64,000 nt of DNA from positions 33,736-97,735 of the forward strand of contig JBMOMN010000022.1 in assembly GCA_049324115.1 (NCBI GenBank), written 5' to 3'. This document shows positions 7,932 through 16,175 of the stretch, piece after piece. The notes beneath the pieces were generated by a model, which was given only the letters and a program-made list of their open reading frames with translations, did not search any database and was not told where the DNA came from. Both the position numbers and the translations under genes were made by a program. Position 1 is the stretch's first letter, and each line of letters starts with the position of its first letter. This DNA is from UBA5796 sp040752455 (lineage in GTDB: Bacteria > Chloroflexota > Anaerolineae > Anaerolineales > Villigracilaceae).

Positions 7932-8235
7932 AGATCACCTCGGTGTTTTCGAGGATACTTTTCCGGCGGATGTAATTTTCGCTGCGCTGGATGGCTTCTT
8001 TTTCCACCAGGTCCACGTCACGCCCGAAAACGTCTTTCAGTTCATTTTCCATATCCACCAGATCGAACAGACTGATGCGCGCATCCGGGGCGAAGCTGAC
8101 CAGCACGTCAATGTCGCTGTCAGGCCGGAAATCTTCCCGCAAAACGGAACCAAACAACGAGAACTCCACCACTTTCCAGCGGCGACAGAAAGCGGCAATT
8201 TTTCGGCGGGAGATGACAACTTTTTGTTTTCTCAT
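7918..8235 (-). CDS. MntA-like minimal nucleotidyltransferase antitoxin
   Basis: 105 residues. It carries the minimal nucleotidyltransferase signature GSVLREDFRPDSDIDVLVSF (GSX10DXD). It continues with LFDLVDMENELKDVFGRDVD, where the third acidic residue lies, and LVEKEAI. In HepT/MntA systems this enzyme adds AMP to a tyrosine of HepT and so neutralises it. The catalytic motif is intact, but the partner toxin downstream is truncated, leaving what looks like an orphan antitoxin. No strong ribosome site precedes the ATG. Confidence 0.8.
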   Translation of the reverse strand: MRKQKVVISRRKIAAFCRRWKVVEFSLFGSVLREDFRPDSDIDVLVSFAPDARISLFDLVDMENELKDVFGRDVDLVEKEAIQRSENYIRRKSILENTEVIYAAG

Positions 8236-8247
8236 GTATATAACGGC

Positions 8248-8559
8248 CTAATGTGTGGTTGAAGGCTGATGTAAAACCTTCACTTCCCGGTTGATGCGGT
8301 CGCTCAATTCTTTTTCGGCTATTTCGAGATCATAGCGTACCTGCAAACGTAACCAAACCCCGGCGCTGGTGCCAAAATAACGCGCCAGGCGCATGGCTGT
8401 ATCCACCGTAATGGCGCGCTGCCCATTGACAATCTGGCTGATACGAATGGGCGTCACGCCAATATCGTGCGCCAGGCGGTACTGGGTCAGGCCAAGCGGT
8501 TTCATGAAATCTTCGAGCAAGATTTCGCCGGGATGAATGGGGGAAAGTAGTTCGTCCAT
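8248..8559 (-). CDS. higA: HigA family antitoxin
   Basis: 103 residues with the VapI/HigA layout: SPIHPGEILLEDFMKPLGLT, then an XRE helix-turn-helix (TQYRLAHDIGVTPIRISQIV), then ITVDTAMRLARYFGTSAGVW. It neutralises the RelE-like HigB toxin and represses the pair's promoter. I chose the ATG at 8559, which follows AAAGG and lies 10 bases after the toxin stop; an upstream ATG at 8598 would overlap the toxin gene by 29 bases. Toxin-first order is typical of higBA. Confidence 0.85.
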   Translation of the reverse strand: MDELLSPIHPGEILLEDFMKPLGLTQYRLAHDIGVTPIRISQIVNGQRAITVDTAMRLARYFGTSAGVWLRLQVRYDLEIAEKELSDRINREVKVLHQPSTTH

Positions 8560-8569
8560 AGTTTTACCT

Positions 8570-8854
8570 TTATACGTGGTAATCAACAATTTCCACATTT
8601 CTGGCTTTATTGTTCACCCACTCGAAACAAATTCGCCACTGGTCGTTTATGCGGATGCTGTATTGCCCGGCTCTGTTACCTTTAAGTTTTTCAAGTTTGT
8701 TACCGGGCGGAGCATATAAATCTTGCAAATCTTCGGCATCATCAATGTATAGCAATTTGCGTCGAGCGGTGCGTTGAATATCTTTCGGCAATTTCGTCGA
8801 GACTTTGCCTAAAAAGATTTTCTTTGTTTCATCGGAAGCAAAGGATTCAATCAC
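8570..8854 (-). CDS. higB: HigB toxin, RelE/ParE superfamily
   Basis: 94 residues with the classic HigB pattern. It opens with FASDETKKIFLGK, followed by IQRTARRKLLYIDDAEDLQD and PPGNKLEKLKGNRAGQYSIR. It ends with INDQWRICFEWVNNKARNVE and IVDYH. These toxins cleave mRNA at the ribosome. The start is GTG. A promoter lies so close that the transcript probably begins at or next to the start codon. higA follows 10 bases downstream. The pair looks intact. Confidence 0.88.
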   Translation of the reverse strand: MIESFASDETKKIFLGKVSTKLPKDIQRTARRKLLYIDDAEDLQDLYAPPGNKLEKLKGNRAGQYSIRINDQWRICFEWVNNKARNVEIVDYHV

Positions 8855-8860
8855 AGCAAA

Positions 8861-8889
8861 ATAGTATCACGAGACGATAATATTTTCAA
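8861..8889 (-). promoter_or_regulatory. higBA promoter, probably leaderless
   Basis: On the minus strand TTGAAA (8889-8884) and TACTAT (8866-8861) have a 17-base spacer. A start about 7 bases downstream would fall at the higB GTG (8854), implying a leaderless transcript. Confidence 0.6.
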
Positions 8890-8904
8890 GAATCAATTCA
8901 GTAC

Positions 8905-9330
8905 CTATTCCACCTTATCCACCAACAGCACCGCCTCGCCCTCGACCACATCCCGGCCATCCTGGTTGAAGACGCGGGTCTTGAGCGTGACGATGCGCTT
9001 GTCGGCTCGCCAGGCGCTGACTTCGGCCTCGGCGGTGATCGTCTCCCCGGCGCGGACGGGATACAGGAAGTTGAGCGTCTGCTTGAGGTAGACCGCGCCC
9101 GGGCCGGGCAGTTTCGTCCCCAGCACGGCGGAGACCAGTCCGGCGCTGAACACGCCGTGGGCAATGCGTCCCTTGAAGCGGGTTTTGGCGGCGAATTCTT
9201 CGTCCATGTGGACCGGGTTGGTGTCGCCGGTGATCCCGGCCATGGCGGCGATGTCGGCTTCGGTGATGAGGCGCGAGAGTTGGGCCTTCTCGCCAATGAT
9301 GAAGTCGTCGCGGGATGGATAGTTGCTCAT
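8905..9330 (-). CDS. MaoC-like (R)-specific enoyl-CoA hydratase
   Basis: 141 residues, the size of single hot-dog-fold PhaJ-type hydratases. The family motif is clear: ITGDTNPVHMDEEFA with the catalytic Asp and His, then GRIAHGVFSAGLVSAVLG. These enzymes hydrate trans-2-enoyl-CoA to (R)-3-hydroxyacyl-CoA. The ATG at 9330 was chosen because GAGGAG lies 7 bases upstream; the reading frame continues further upstream into a repeat. No other fatty-acid or polyhydroxyalkanoate gene is nearby, so the pathway cannot be assigned. Confidence 0.85.
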   Translation of the reverse strand: MSNYPSRDDFIIGEKAQLSRLITEADIAAMAGITGDTNPVHMDEEFAAKTRFKGRIAHGVFSAGLVSAVLGTKLPGPGAVYLKQTLNFLYPVRAGETITAEAEVSAWRADKRIVTLKTRVFNQDGRDVVEGEAVLLVDKVE

Positions 9331-9356
9331 TTGCATCTCCTCTTTTTCAAAAGATT

Positions 9357-9422
9357 CACCACAGAGACACTGAGTCACGGAGTTTTTATTTTGTTTTTCT
9401 CTGTGTCTCCGTGTCTCTGTGG
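9357..9422. repeat. Inverted-repeat intergenic element, CACAGAGACAC type
   Basis: Left arm CACCACAGAGACACTGAG and right arm CCGTGTCTCTGTGG form an imperfect long hairpin around a T-rich centre. It lies between divergent-end genes with no coding capacity. A related but diverged element occurs at 19359-19535. Confidence 0.6.
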
Positions 9423-9434
9423 TTGGTCTTGAAA

Positions 9435-10715
9435 TTAAACCACTTCAAGCAATCCCTCAGCCTTCAACCGCTCGGCAATCGGGATCAGCGTCCACATCGG
9501 CGCGCCGATCTTCCCGGCGATCTCCAGCAGGGAGCGGGTCCCGTCGCAGTAGGCGATCAGGTTCATCATGTCGCGCACCTGGGCGGCGGTCTCCTTGGTC
9601 GAAAGGGTCGGGTACAGGCCGCGCTTGCCCAACTGCGGCTCGCACAACACGGTCACCCGCAGGCGTTCGTCGGCTTCGAGGCACTCGACGCATTTTTGCA
9701 ACACTTCATAAGTCCCTTGCAGGCCAGAGGGCGTGATCAGGTTCAGGTCGTCGAGCGAGGTGTGGTATTCGGGGTAGGTCCCGTACTTCGAGCGCATCAC
9801 CGACGCCACCGGCAGGTCCACGCCGGGGGCGCAGTACTGCCGTTCGTCGCTGCCGCGGTCGAGGTACGAGTAGCGGATGAAGTCCGGGTGGAGATGCGCC
9901 AGCACGTGCAGGGCGGCCCGGTCGGCCGGGGTGTCCTCCCGGCGCGAGGGCAGGTAGGACCAGGCCCGGTCATCGCCCACGCAAGTCACGTTGTACCCGG
10001 CCACGATCCGGCGCTTCATTTCGTCCAGGTTGCGGCTCAGGTAAGTGATCGAGCCGATCGTCTCCGGGATGAAAATGATCCGGTACGAAAACTTGCGGGA
10101 CGCGGCCAGCAGCCATTTTGCCAGGAAGGTCGTCACGGTTGGGCCGGAGAGTTCGTTATCCCCCATCGAGGGGTGGCAGACGTAGGTCGAGAAGAAGATC
10201 TCCTCGTCCCGCGCGCCGGGGATGAGCAGTTCGGCGTAGGTCAGGCTCCCGTCGCGCAGGTCGCTGTCGATCACCACCGTGTACTCGCCCTCCTGTGTGA
10301 TCGCCTGGCGCTGGTTGTGGGTGACGCAGAAGCCCCAGCGCTCCTTGTAGTACGAGGTGATGTAGGGGATGGCGTTTGGCTGGCCGGGCAGCGAGTAGAG
10401 GTGCTCCTGGAGTTCGGCCAGCGAGACCTTTTTGCGGATCGGGATCGAGTACCCGACGAGATGGAGGTTGTGCCGTTTAAAGTCAATGATCCGGTCCCCG
10501 GCCGGGCCCAGCACGTAAGCCTCCCGGACGTTCCACTCGGGCGGCACGACCCAATCGTTGACGCGCGTCCCGGAGGGGACCTCGTGAACCGTCAGCCCCG
10601 GCAGGTGCTCACCCAGAATGCGCAGGGTCTCGCGCACGCCGTCGCCGGTGAGGCTGCGGTTGATGGGGTACAGCCGGGTTGCCAGGGCATGGATTTCTTC
10701 GCCGATGTGAGTCAT
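9435..10715 (-). CDS. DUF4910 zinc aminopeptidase-like protein
   Basis: 426 residues, full length. It begins EIHALATRLYPINRSLTGDG, the N-terminal hallmark of DUF4910 proteins. The M28-like peptidase core shows candidate zinc ligands in TYVCHPSMGDNELSGP, FIPETIGS, DRGSDERQYCAPGVDLP and YPEYHTSLDD. A winged-helix module of about 80 residues closes the protein (TRSLLEIAGKIGAPMWTLIP). The family is often found beside AAC(3)-like acetyltransferases in surface-polysaccharide clusters, as here (gene at 10841). I infer a role in surface or small-molecule metabolism; substrate is unknown. It is probably cotranscribed with the acetyltransferase across a 125-base gap. Confidence 0.8.
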   Translation of the reverse strand: MTHIGEEIHALATRLYPINRSLTGDGVRETLRILGEHLPGLTVHEVPSGTRVNDWVVPPEWNVREAYVLGPAGDRIIDFKRHNLHLVGYSIPIRKKVSLAELQEHLYSLPGQPNAIPYITSYYKERWGFCVTHNQRQAITQEGEYTVVIDSDLRDGSLTYAELLIPGARDEEIFFSTYVCHPSMGDNELSGPTVTTFLAKWLLAASRKFSYRIIFIPETIGSITYLSRNLDEMKRRIVAGYNVTCVGDDRAWSYLPSRREDTPADRAALHVLAHLHPDFIRYSYLDRGSDERQYCAPGVDLPVASVMRSKYGTYPEYHTSLDDLNLITPSGLQGTYEVLQKCVECLEADERLRVTVLCEPQLGKRGLYPTLSTKETAAQVRDMMNLIAYCDGTRSLLEIAGKIGAPMWTLIPIAERLKAEGLLEVV

Positions 10716-10732
10716 ATCTTACCTGTGAAGTG

Positions 10733-10832
10733 CGTCGCACCTGCTTTGACGGGGTTCATCTTACCTTTAGCTTTTACTGTTTTAGCGGACAAAACCGACC
10801 CGTCTGGTGCGACGCACCCTCGTCACGCTACA
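10733..10832. repeat. Nested inverted repeats in DUF4910-AAC(3) gap
   Basis: GTGCGTCGCAC near 10731 and GTGCGACGCAC near 10808 are inverted copies. A further hairpin, GTCACGCT and AGCGTGAC around ACA, lies near 10820. A related GTGCGTCGCAC occurs at 39180. No gene is seen here. Confidence 0.5.
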
Positions 10833-10840
10833 AGCGTGAC

Positions 10841-11596
10841 CTACTTTTTTATGGAATACAACAATCCTTCGGCCCTGCCGGCCCGGATGACTTCGGACAC
10901 GGCTTCGAACATCTCAACTGCCTTGATTGTCCGCAGGCCGGTGCCTTCCTTCGGGCGCTGGCCGTGGTACAGGCCCTTTTGCCATAAAAGCTCGCCCATC
11001 GGGTCCACGTCGGTGGTGACGCCGCGTTCGATGTCGCGCACGAACAGGCCGTAGGTGCGCTCGCCCGTCACGCCGTGGATGTCGGTGTAGGGGGCGGTGA
11101 ATTTCTTGTGGAAGCGGTAATCTACCTCGTGCATCTCTTCGATGTGGTGGTAGAAGGTCTGGCTGTTCAGGTCGGCCAGGTCGAGCACGGCGATCTTGCC
11201 GTCCAGTTGGCGCAGGATGCCGAAAGGCGAATCGGCCCCGTAGCCGCTGAAGTTGTCCACGTTGAACTTCTCCGCATTCGGCCCGATGACCGCGAACGAG
11301 TAGATCGGGTGTCCGCTGCGGACCGCGCCGGGGTATAACCGCGCGGCCTCGGTCAACGCGCCCATCTGCGAGGGCGTGCTGCGGATGTCGAATGGCACGC
11401 CCTGGGTGAAGTCGAAGTTGAAGAGCGGGAAAAGCACCGTGCCGTCGGGACCGGCGGCTTCGAGGAAGGATTCCATCACGGCCTGGGGGGTGGTGTCGTG
11501 CCCGGCCAGGGTGCGTTTCAGGCTGCTGTGGACCAGCACCGTGTCACCGGGTTGGATGCCGCACTTGCGCCAGTTTTGGGCCAGTAAAGTCGTCAT
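10841..11596 (-). CDS. AAC(3)-like N-acetyltransferase
   Basis: 251 residues of the aminoglycoside 3-N-acetyltransferase (Antibiotic_NAT) fold. Conserved features are VLVHSSLKRTLAG, DGTVLFPLFNFDFTQG, SGHPIYSFAVIG and GADSPFG, with EMHEVDYRFHKKF later. The start has GGAGG 6 bases upstream. Chromosomal members like this often act on sugars or other small molecules, and the DUF4910 neighbour supports that reading. Antibiotic resistance should not be assumed from family membership. The gene reads toward DUF4910 in the same direction. Confidence 0.82.
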   Translation of the reverse strand: MTTLLAQNWRKCGIQPGDTVLVHSSLKRTLAGHDTTPQAVMESFLEAAGPDGTVLFPLFNFDFTQGVPFDIRSTPSQMGALTEAARLYPGAVRSGHPIYSFAVIGPNAEKFNVDNFSGYGADSPFGILRQLDGKIAVLDLADLNSQTFYHHIEEMHEVDYRFHKKFTAPYTDIHGVTGERTYGLFVRDIERGVTTDVDPMGELLWQKGLYHGQRPKEGTGLRTIKAVEMFEAVSEVIRAGRAEGLLYSIKK

Positions 11597-11617
11597 GATA
11601 CCTCCGGGAAATTTTCA

Positions 11618-11703
11618 ACGCGGATAGCGCGAATAAGCGAATTTCGCCAATATCTTTGGGGTTGTTCGCGCCATTAGCCGATTCGAGTCATTCGCGTTAA
11701 GCT
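11618..11703. repeat. Imperfect inverted-repeat element, AACGCGGATAGCGCGAATAAG type
   Basis: The gap between the acetyltransferase and MFS genes begins AACGCGGATAGCGCGAATAA and ends CGAGTCATTCGCGTT. The arms form a loose palindrome. No promoter or gene is clear; the stretch looks like one of several intergenic repeat types in this window. Confidence 0.4.
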
Positions 11704-12918
11704 CTAATCCGTTCGCACCAGCCGCCAGAACAGGATACCCGCCAGCAGGGCCAGCCCCGCGCCGAAGTAGAACGGGGCCGAAGCGCCGAAGCCGGTCCAC
11801 GAGCCGAGGCCCTGCCAGAGCAGCCCGGCGATGACCGAGGCGGGCAGCGCCGCCAGCCCGACCGCGGCGTTGTACAGGCCGTAAGCCGTGCCGCGCTGTT
11901 CGGCAGGCACCAGATCGGCGACCAGGGCTTTGGCCGTGCCTTCGGTGGCGGCGTAGTACAGGCCGTACAGCCCGTACATCGTCCAGACCTCCACGCCGGT
12001 GCGGGAGAGGGCGAAGCCGAGGTAAATGATCCCATAGGCCAGCCAGCCGAAGAGGATCAGCTTGCGGCGGCCGATTTTATCCGACCAGGCTCCCAGCGGC
12101 CCGGCGAAGACGGTGTAAACCAGGTTGAAGGTCAGCAGCATGCCCATCACTTGCAGCACGCTCAAGCCGCGTTCCTGCCCGCGCAGGATGATGAAGGCGT
12201 CGGACGAGTTGCCCAGGGTGAACAGGACGACCACCAGCAGGAAGAGCTTGAAGCGCCGGTCCATGCCCGCCATTTTCAAACCCGGACCCTCGGCCGGCTT
12301 CCGTGAAATGACCTCCTTCGCCCCGAAAGCCAGCACCAGCACCGCCAGCACTGCCGGGACGATGCTGACCAGGACAACCGTCTGGAAGGTGGAGCGGGTC
12401 AGTTCAACGGAAGCAGACTGCATCGTCCAGATGACGAGCGCCGCGACCAGCAAGCCGGTAAACGCCCCGGCCGTATCCCCCGCCCGGTGGACGCCGAAGG
12501 CCATCCCGCGTTGGTCCGGCCCGATGGATTCGGCCACCAGCGCGTCGCGGGGCGCGGTGCGGATGCCCTTGCCCAGCCGGTCGGCGAAACGGACGCCCAG
12601 CACCCAGCCCCAGGCGCTGGCGAAATACAGCAAGGGCTTGACGAGCGTCGAAAGCCCGTAGCCGGCCACGGTCAGCCATTTGCGCTGGCCCAATTTATCG
12701 GAGAGCCAGCCGGAGTAGAGCTTCATCAGGCTGGCGGTGGTCTCGGCCAGGCCGTCAATCAGCCCGATGACGGCCGTCCGCACGCCGAGCACGTTGGACA
12801 GGAAGAGCGGCAGCAGGTTGAAGACCATCTCGGAGGAGATGTCGGTCAGGAAAGAGGTGGCCGTGACGACCCACACGTTGCGGGGCAGGCGGCGGAGAGG
12901 GGATTTGTGAGCGGGCAT
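11704..12918 (-). CDS. MFS transporter
   Basis: 404 residues with about 12 hydrophobic segments. The MFS loop motif occurs in the first half (YSGWLSDKLGQRKWLTVAGY) and again in the second (GPLGAWSDKIGRRKLILFGW), as expected from internal duplication. RFADRLGKGIRTAPRDALVAE is typical of the subfamily annotated as MFS exporters related to YfkF/QacA-like drug transporters. I chose the ATG at 12918 (MPAHKSPLRR), which follows AGGAGT; upstream in-frame sequence is low-quality and unlikely to be translated. Substrate is unknown. Confidence 0.88.
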   Translation of the reverse strand: MPAHKSPLRRLPRNVWVVTATSFLTDISSEMVFNLLPLFLSNVLGVRTAVIGLIDGLAETTASLMKLYSGWLSDKLGQRKWLTVAGYGLSTLVKPLLYFASAWGWVLGVRFADRLGKGIRTAPRDALVAESIGPDQRGMAFGVHRAGDTAGAFTGLLVAALVIWTMQSASVELTRSTFQTVVLVSIVPAVLAVLVLAFGAKEVISRKPAEGPGLKMAGMDRRFKLFLLVVVLFTLGNSSDAFIILRGQERGLSVLQVMGMLLTFNLVYTVFAGPLGAWSDKIGRRKLILFGWLAYGIIYLGFALSRTGVEVWTMYGLYGLYYAATEGTAKALVADLVPAEQRGTAYGLYNAAVGLAALPASVIAGLLWQGLGSWTGFGASAPFYFGAGLALLAGILFWRLVRTD

Positions 12919-13119
12919 GGGACTCCTAATGAGGGGAATTGCCAAATTATACCCTTGCAATGACGGCGGTTGGCGTGATGCGGAATACCCTTCAGGGATG
13001 ATGTGGCCTTCCGCATGGCCTGTAATTTGGCGGGATTCCATCTTGCCCCCACGAAGGCTGATCCCCTCGATTTCGTTTGTTTTTCAAGCGGGAGTGATTT
13101 CGGCTGACGATGCAACCTG

Positions 13120-13719
13120 TCAGTTGCCATCCCTTATCAGGTACAACTGCTTGTCCTTCCTTTGGGCGCCAATCTTTTCGCCCAACAGTGGACGAATATC
13201 TACGACTGCGCCGTGCTGTATGAACACATCGTAGAATTTCTCGAAATCATTGCCCCAATATATCATCGCGCAGGCCATTGGCGCCCCCTTTCCGCCATTT
13301 TGCCCTTTTTCCAGGAATTTTAGTCTTGTGTCGTACAGGAAGCAAATAGCCGTCGCCCGTGTGAAAACGCTTTTTTTCCAATGGTCGGTATTGACAGCGA
13401 CCGGGACCAGGGCGATTACTGCAGAATCGTACATTTCATGCGCTTCGGCGCAGCGGGCCAACCAGTGTTTTATGGATGTGCCTCGCTCCCTATCCAATCC
13501 ATAGGGCGGATTGACGTAAATGGTTGGGAAATTCCAAGATGATTTCAGGCCATCCCGTTCGGGTAGTCTGTACTCTACATCAGCATTCACAATGGAATAT
13601 TCGCTTGAGCACGGATCCAAAGCAATGTTGCCGTCAAAGACATCTTTGACTGCTTCAACATACTTTTGGGGAGTTCCCCAATCCTTATTAGGCGAATTAA
13701 TACTTCTTCCTGCTGTCAT
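13120..13719 (-). CDS. Phage-type Dam-like DNA N6-adenine methyltransferase
   Basis: 199 residues. The layout fits the Dam family of phage and mobile-element adenine methyltransferases: DWGTPQKYVEAVKDVFDG, then DPCSSEYSIVNADVEY, then the catalytic motif VNPPYG (about 69-74). Further conserved stretches are SAVIALVPVAVNTDHWKKSV and GAPMACAMIYWG. The reading frame runs open to 13872, but the upstream part resembles no domain; the ATG at 13719 gives a family-like start with a weak GGAAAGAG site. Base composition is lower in GC than the neighbours, suggesting transfer. No restriction enzyme gene is adjacent, so it is an orphan methyltransferase or remnant of an element. Confidence 0.75.
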   Translation of the reverse strand: MTAGRSINSPNKDWGTPQKYVEAVKDVFDGNIALDPCSSEYSIVNADVEYRLPERDGLKSSWNFPTIYVNPPYGLDRERGTSIKHWLARCAEAHEMYDSAVIALVPVAVNTDHWKKSVFTRATAICFLYDTRLKFLEKGQNGGKGAPMACAMIYWGNDFEKFYDVFIQHGAVVDIRPLLGEKIGAQRKDKQLYLIRDGN

Positions 13720-13933
13720 TTTACTAAAATCTCTTTCCACTCTGGGTATCTCGTAAAGCATTTTAGCACATCTGTTTGAAAAACCAAAAGCAGAGTGGAG
13801 TCCAACGACAGGAGGTGTTGGATACCAAAAGCCAGCCCTCTTAAGGTGTTTCGCAAGGACTTTTGACCCCATCGCCCAATTTCAAAAACCCGCCGGGAGG
13901 GGTAGAATAACTTCCCGAAAGCGAAAGGTGTTT

Positions 13934-15928
13934 ATGCAAAGTCTTCTCAACCGGATAACCCTATCCCGCAGCCGCGTATACGACGCGCTGGCGATGGTTT
14001 CGATCGGCCTGGGAGCCAGCCTGGCCGTGCTGGCCTTCAAAGAGATCATCAAATTCGTTCACAGGCTGCTTTTCGAAAATTTCAACGGCCTGCTCTCGGG
14101 CTGGGGGGCCTGGACAGTCATGCTCATGCCGGTCATCGGCGGGCTGCTGGTGGGACTGCTGCGCCATCACCTGATCCCTGCCGAACGGCATCACGGCGTG
14201 GCCGGGATCATGGAATCGGTCGCCCTGGCCGGGGGACGCCTGCGCTACGGGCGCGTCCCGCTCAAATCCATCGCGGCGGCCATTTCCATCGGCTCCGGCG
14301 CATCCGTCGGCCCGGAAGACCCCAGCGTGCAGATCGGGGCCAATTTAGGCTCGTTCATCGGCCAGAAACTGCGCCTGTCCGACGACCGCACCCGCCTGCT
14401 GGTGGCCATGGGCGCGGCCTCCGGCATCGCGGCGGCCTTCAACGCCCCGATTGCGGGCGTCTTCTTCGCCATCGAACTGATCCTGGGTGAGTTGACGACC
14501 TCGGCTTTCGGCATGATCGTGTTCAGCGCGGTCATCTCGGCCGTGACGACGCGGGCCATCCTCGGCCCGACCCCGGCCTTCCCCATCCCGGCCTACGATT
14601 TCCACGCCCCGGTCGAACTGATCTTTTATCTGATCCTCGGCCTGCTGGCGGCGGTCGTCTCGGTGGCCTACATCAAGGGCATCTATTGGGCGCACGACCG
14701 CTTCCATCACAGCCGCCTGCCGCTTTGGGTGCGCCCGTTGCTGGTCGGCGCGCTGGTGGGGGCGGTGGGCATCTTCTTCCCCGAAGTCTTCGGCGACAGT
14801 TACGAGGCCATCACCGAGATCCTGTTCGGGCGGATGACGGTCGTCCACCTGCTGCTGCTCCTGCTGGTCTTGAAGATCGTTTTGACTTCGCTCAGCCTGG
14901 GAGCGGGATTCATGGGAGGGGTCTTCGCCCCATCCCTGTTCCTGGGCGCGGCCCTGGGCGGAGCGTTCGGACACCTGGCCGATATCCTGTTCCCGAGGCT
15001 GATCATCCAGCCCTCGGCGTTTGCCCTGGTCGGGATGGCGGCCGTCCTGGCCGGGACGGTGCGCGCCCCGGCGACGGCCATCATGCTGCTGTTCGAGATG
15101 ACCAACGATTACCGCATCCTGCTGCCACTGATGTTCGCCGTGGTGGTCAGTGTTTATCTTTCCCGTTCCATCCACGCCCCATCCGTTTATGAACTCAGCC
15201 TGCTCCGCAAGGGAATCCGCTTGCAGCGCGGGCGCGACATTGACGTGCTCGAAACCCTGCGGGTGCGTGAGGTGATGCGCAAGGTCCCGGTCGTAGTGCA
15301 GGCCGGGATGCCGCTGCGGATGGCCGCCAGCCTGATGGACAAGGCCCGCGTCCACGGGCTGCCGGTGCTGGACAGCGACGGCCTGTTGTGCGGCGTGATC
15401 TCGTTGAGCGACGTGGACCGGGCGGTGGAGCGGAGCCAGTCCAACCTCGACCGCCGGGCCGGCGAATTCTGCTCCCGCAGCCTGGTCTTTGCCTATCCCG
15501 ACGAGACCGTGCGCGAAGCCTTGCAGCGCATGAGCGGGCGAGACATCGGGCGGATGCCGGTGGTGCAGCCCGAGGACGAGACCCGACTGGTCGGCTGGCT
15601 CAGCCGGGCCGACGTCATCCGGGCTTACGAGCTGGCCCTCTCGCGGCGCTCGGCCGACCGCCACCGGGTGGGACAGGTGCAGTTGGGGGCCATCTCGGGA
15701 GCCGAAGTGCTGGAACTGGTCGTCGCGCCGGGCAGCCAGGTGGACGGCGCGATGCTGAAAGACATCAACTTGCCGCACAACAGCCTGGTCGCCAGCATCC
15801 AGCGCGGGCGGCGGCTGATGATCCCGCACGGCGGCACCCGCCTGCACGCCGGCGACCGCTTGGCGCTGGTGGCCGAAGCGGAAGACCGGGAGGCGCTGCG
15901 CCAGATGATCGAGATGGATGAAGATTAA
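13934..15928 (+). CDS. ClC-family chloride channel/antiporter with CBS pair and TrkA-C
   Basis: 664 residues. The first 430 or so hold the ClC membrane core, with SIGSGASVGPEDPSVQIGA containing the gating glutamate (Glu128) and FNAPIAGVFFAIELILGE. Two CBS domains follow (about 445-575; VREVMRKVPVVVQAGMPLRM and RSLVFAYPDETVREALQRM). A TrkA-C-like domain ends the protein (about 590-660; GAMLKDINLPHNSLVASIQR). CBS pairs usually bind adenine nucleotides and TrkA-C domains bind small ligands, so transport is likely gated by cytoplasmic signals. The ATG at 13934 follows GAAAGGTG; a GTG at 13928 is possible. Confidence 0.9.
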   Translation: MQSLLNRITLSRSRVYDALAMVSIGLGASLAVLAFKEIIKFVHRLLFENFNGLLSGWGAWTVMLMPVIGGLLVGLLRHHLIPAERHHGVAGIMESVALAGGRLRYGRVPLKSIAAAISIGSGASVGPEDPSVQIGANLGSFIGQKLRLSDDRTRLLVAMGAASGIAAAFNAPIAGVFFAIELILGELTTSAFGMIVFSAVISAVTTRAILGPTPAFPIPAYDFHAPVELIFYLILGLLAAVVSVAYIKGIYWAHDRFHHSRLPLWVRPLLVGALVGAVGIFFPEVFGDSYEAITEILFGRMTVVHLLLLLLVLKIVLTSLSLGAGFMGGVFAPSLFLGAALGGAFGHLADILFPRLIIQPSAFALVGMAAVLAGTVRAPATAIMLLFEMTNDYRILLPLMFAVVVSVYLSRSIHAPSVYELSLLRKGIRLQRGRDIDVLETLRVREVMRKVPVVVQAGMPLRMAASLMDKARVHGLPVLDSDGLLCGVISLSDVDRAVERSQSNLDRRAGEFCSRSLVFAYPDETVREALQRMSGRDIGRMPVVQPEDETRLVGWLSRADVIRAYELALSRRSADRHRVGQVQLGAISGAEVLELVVAPGSQVDGAMLKDINLPHNSLVASIQRGRRLMIPHGGTRLHAGDRLALVAEAEDREALRQMIEMDED

Positions 15929-15936
15929 GAATCTAT

Positions 15937-16110
15937 GGCTCTCCCGTTTTTACCGGGAAAACCTTTGAAACACGAAGGAACACAAAGTCAACGAAGGAAA
16001 AACGCGTCCGACAGTGCGTCTTTTCTCCCTTCGAGAGCCTTCGTGTACACTTCGGCTTCGCTCAGTGCAAGCTTTGTGTTTAGGCTCGTTCCCGTTAATT
16101 GCGGAAGATC
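15937..16110. repeat. MITE-like repeat, copy A
   Basis: The left end CTCCCGTTTTTACCGGGAAA and the block GAAACACGAAGGAACACAAA are nearly identical to those at 38915. The right end TTCCCGTTAATTGCGGAAGA is shared too. The ends are imperfect inverted copies of each other and contain no reading frame. Copy A is 174 bases; copy B (38915-39172) is longer because another hairpin element sits inside it. Confidence 0.75.
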
Positions 16111-16175
16111 CAGAATTTTCGCACAGGCTCTAAATACAAACTCCCCGGCAGGTTCGACCATCGGGGAGTTTTTAT

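Noticed and set aside
10841..11596. Antibiotic resistance gene
   Set aside because: The AAC(3) fold alone does not imply aminoglycoside resistance, and the DUF4910 context points to metabolism.
13720..13872. N-terminal domain of the Dam-like gene
   Set aside because: The open frame has no ribosome site at its start and no similarity to the family; kept only as an alternative start.
14345..15847. 500-codon frame antisense to the ClC gene
   Set aside because: Shadow of a well-supported channel gene; translation is low-complexity His/Gln-rich.
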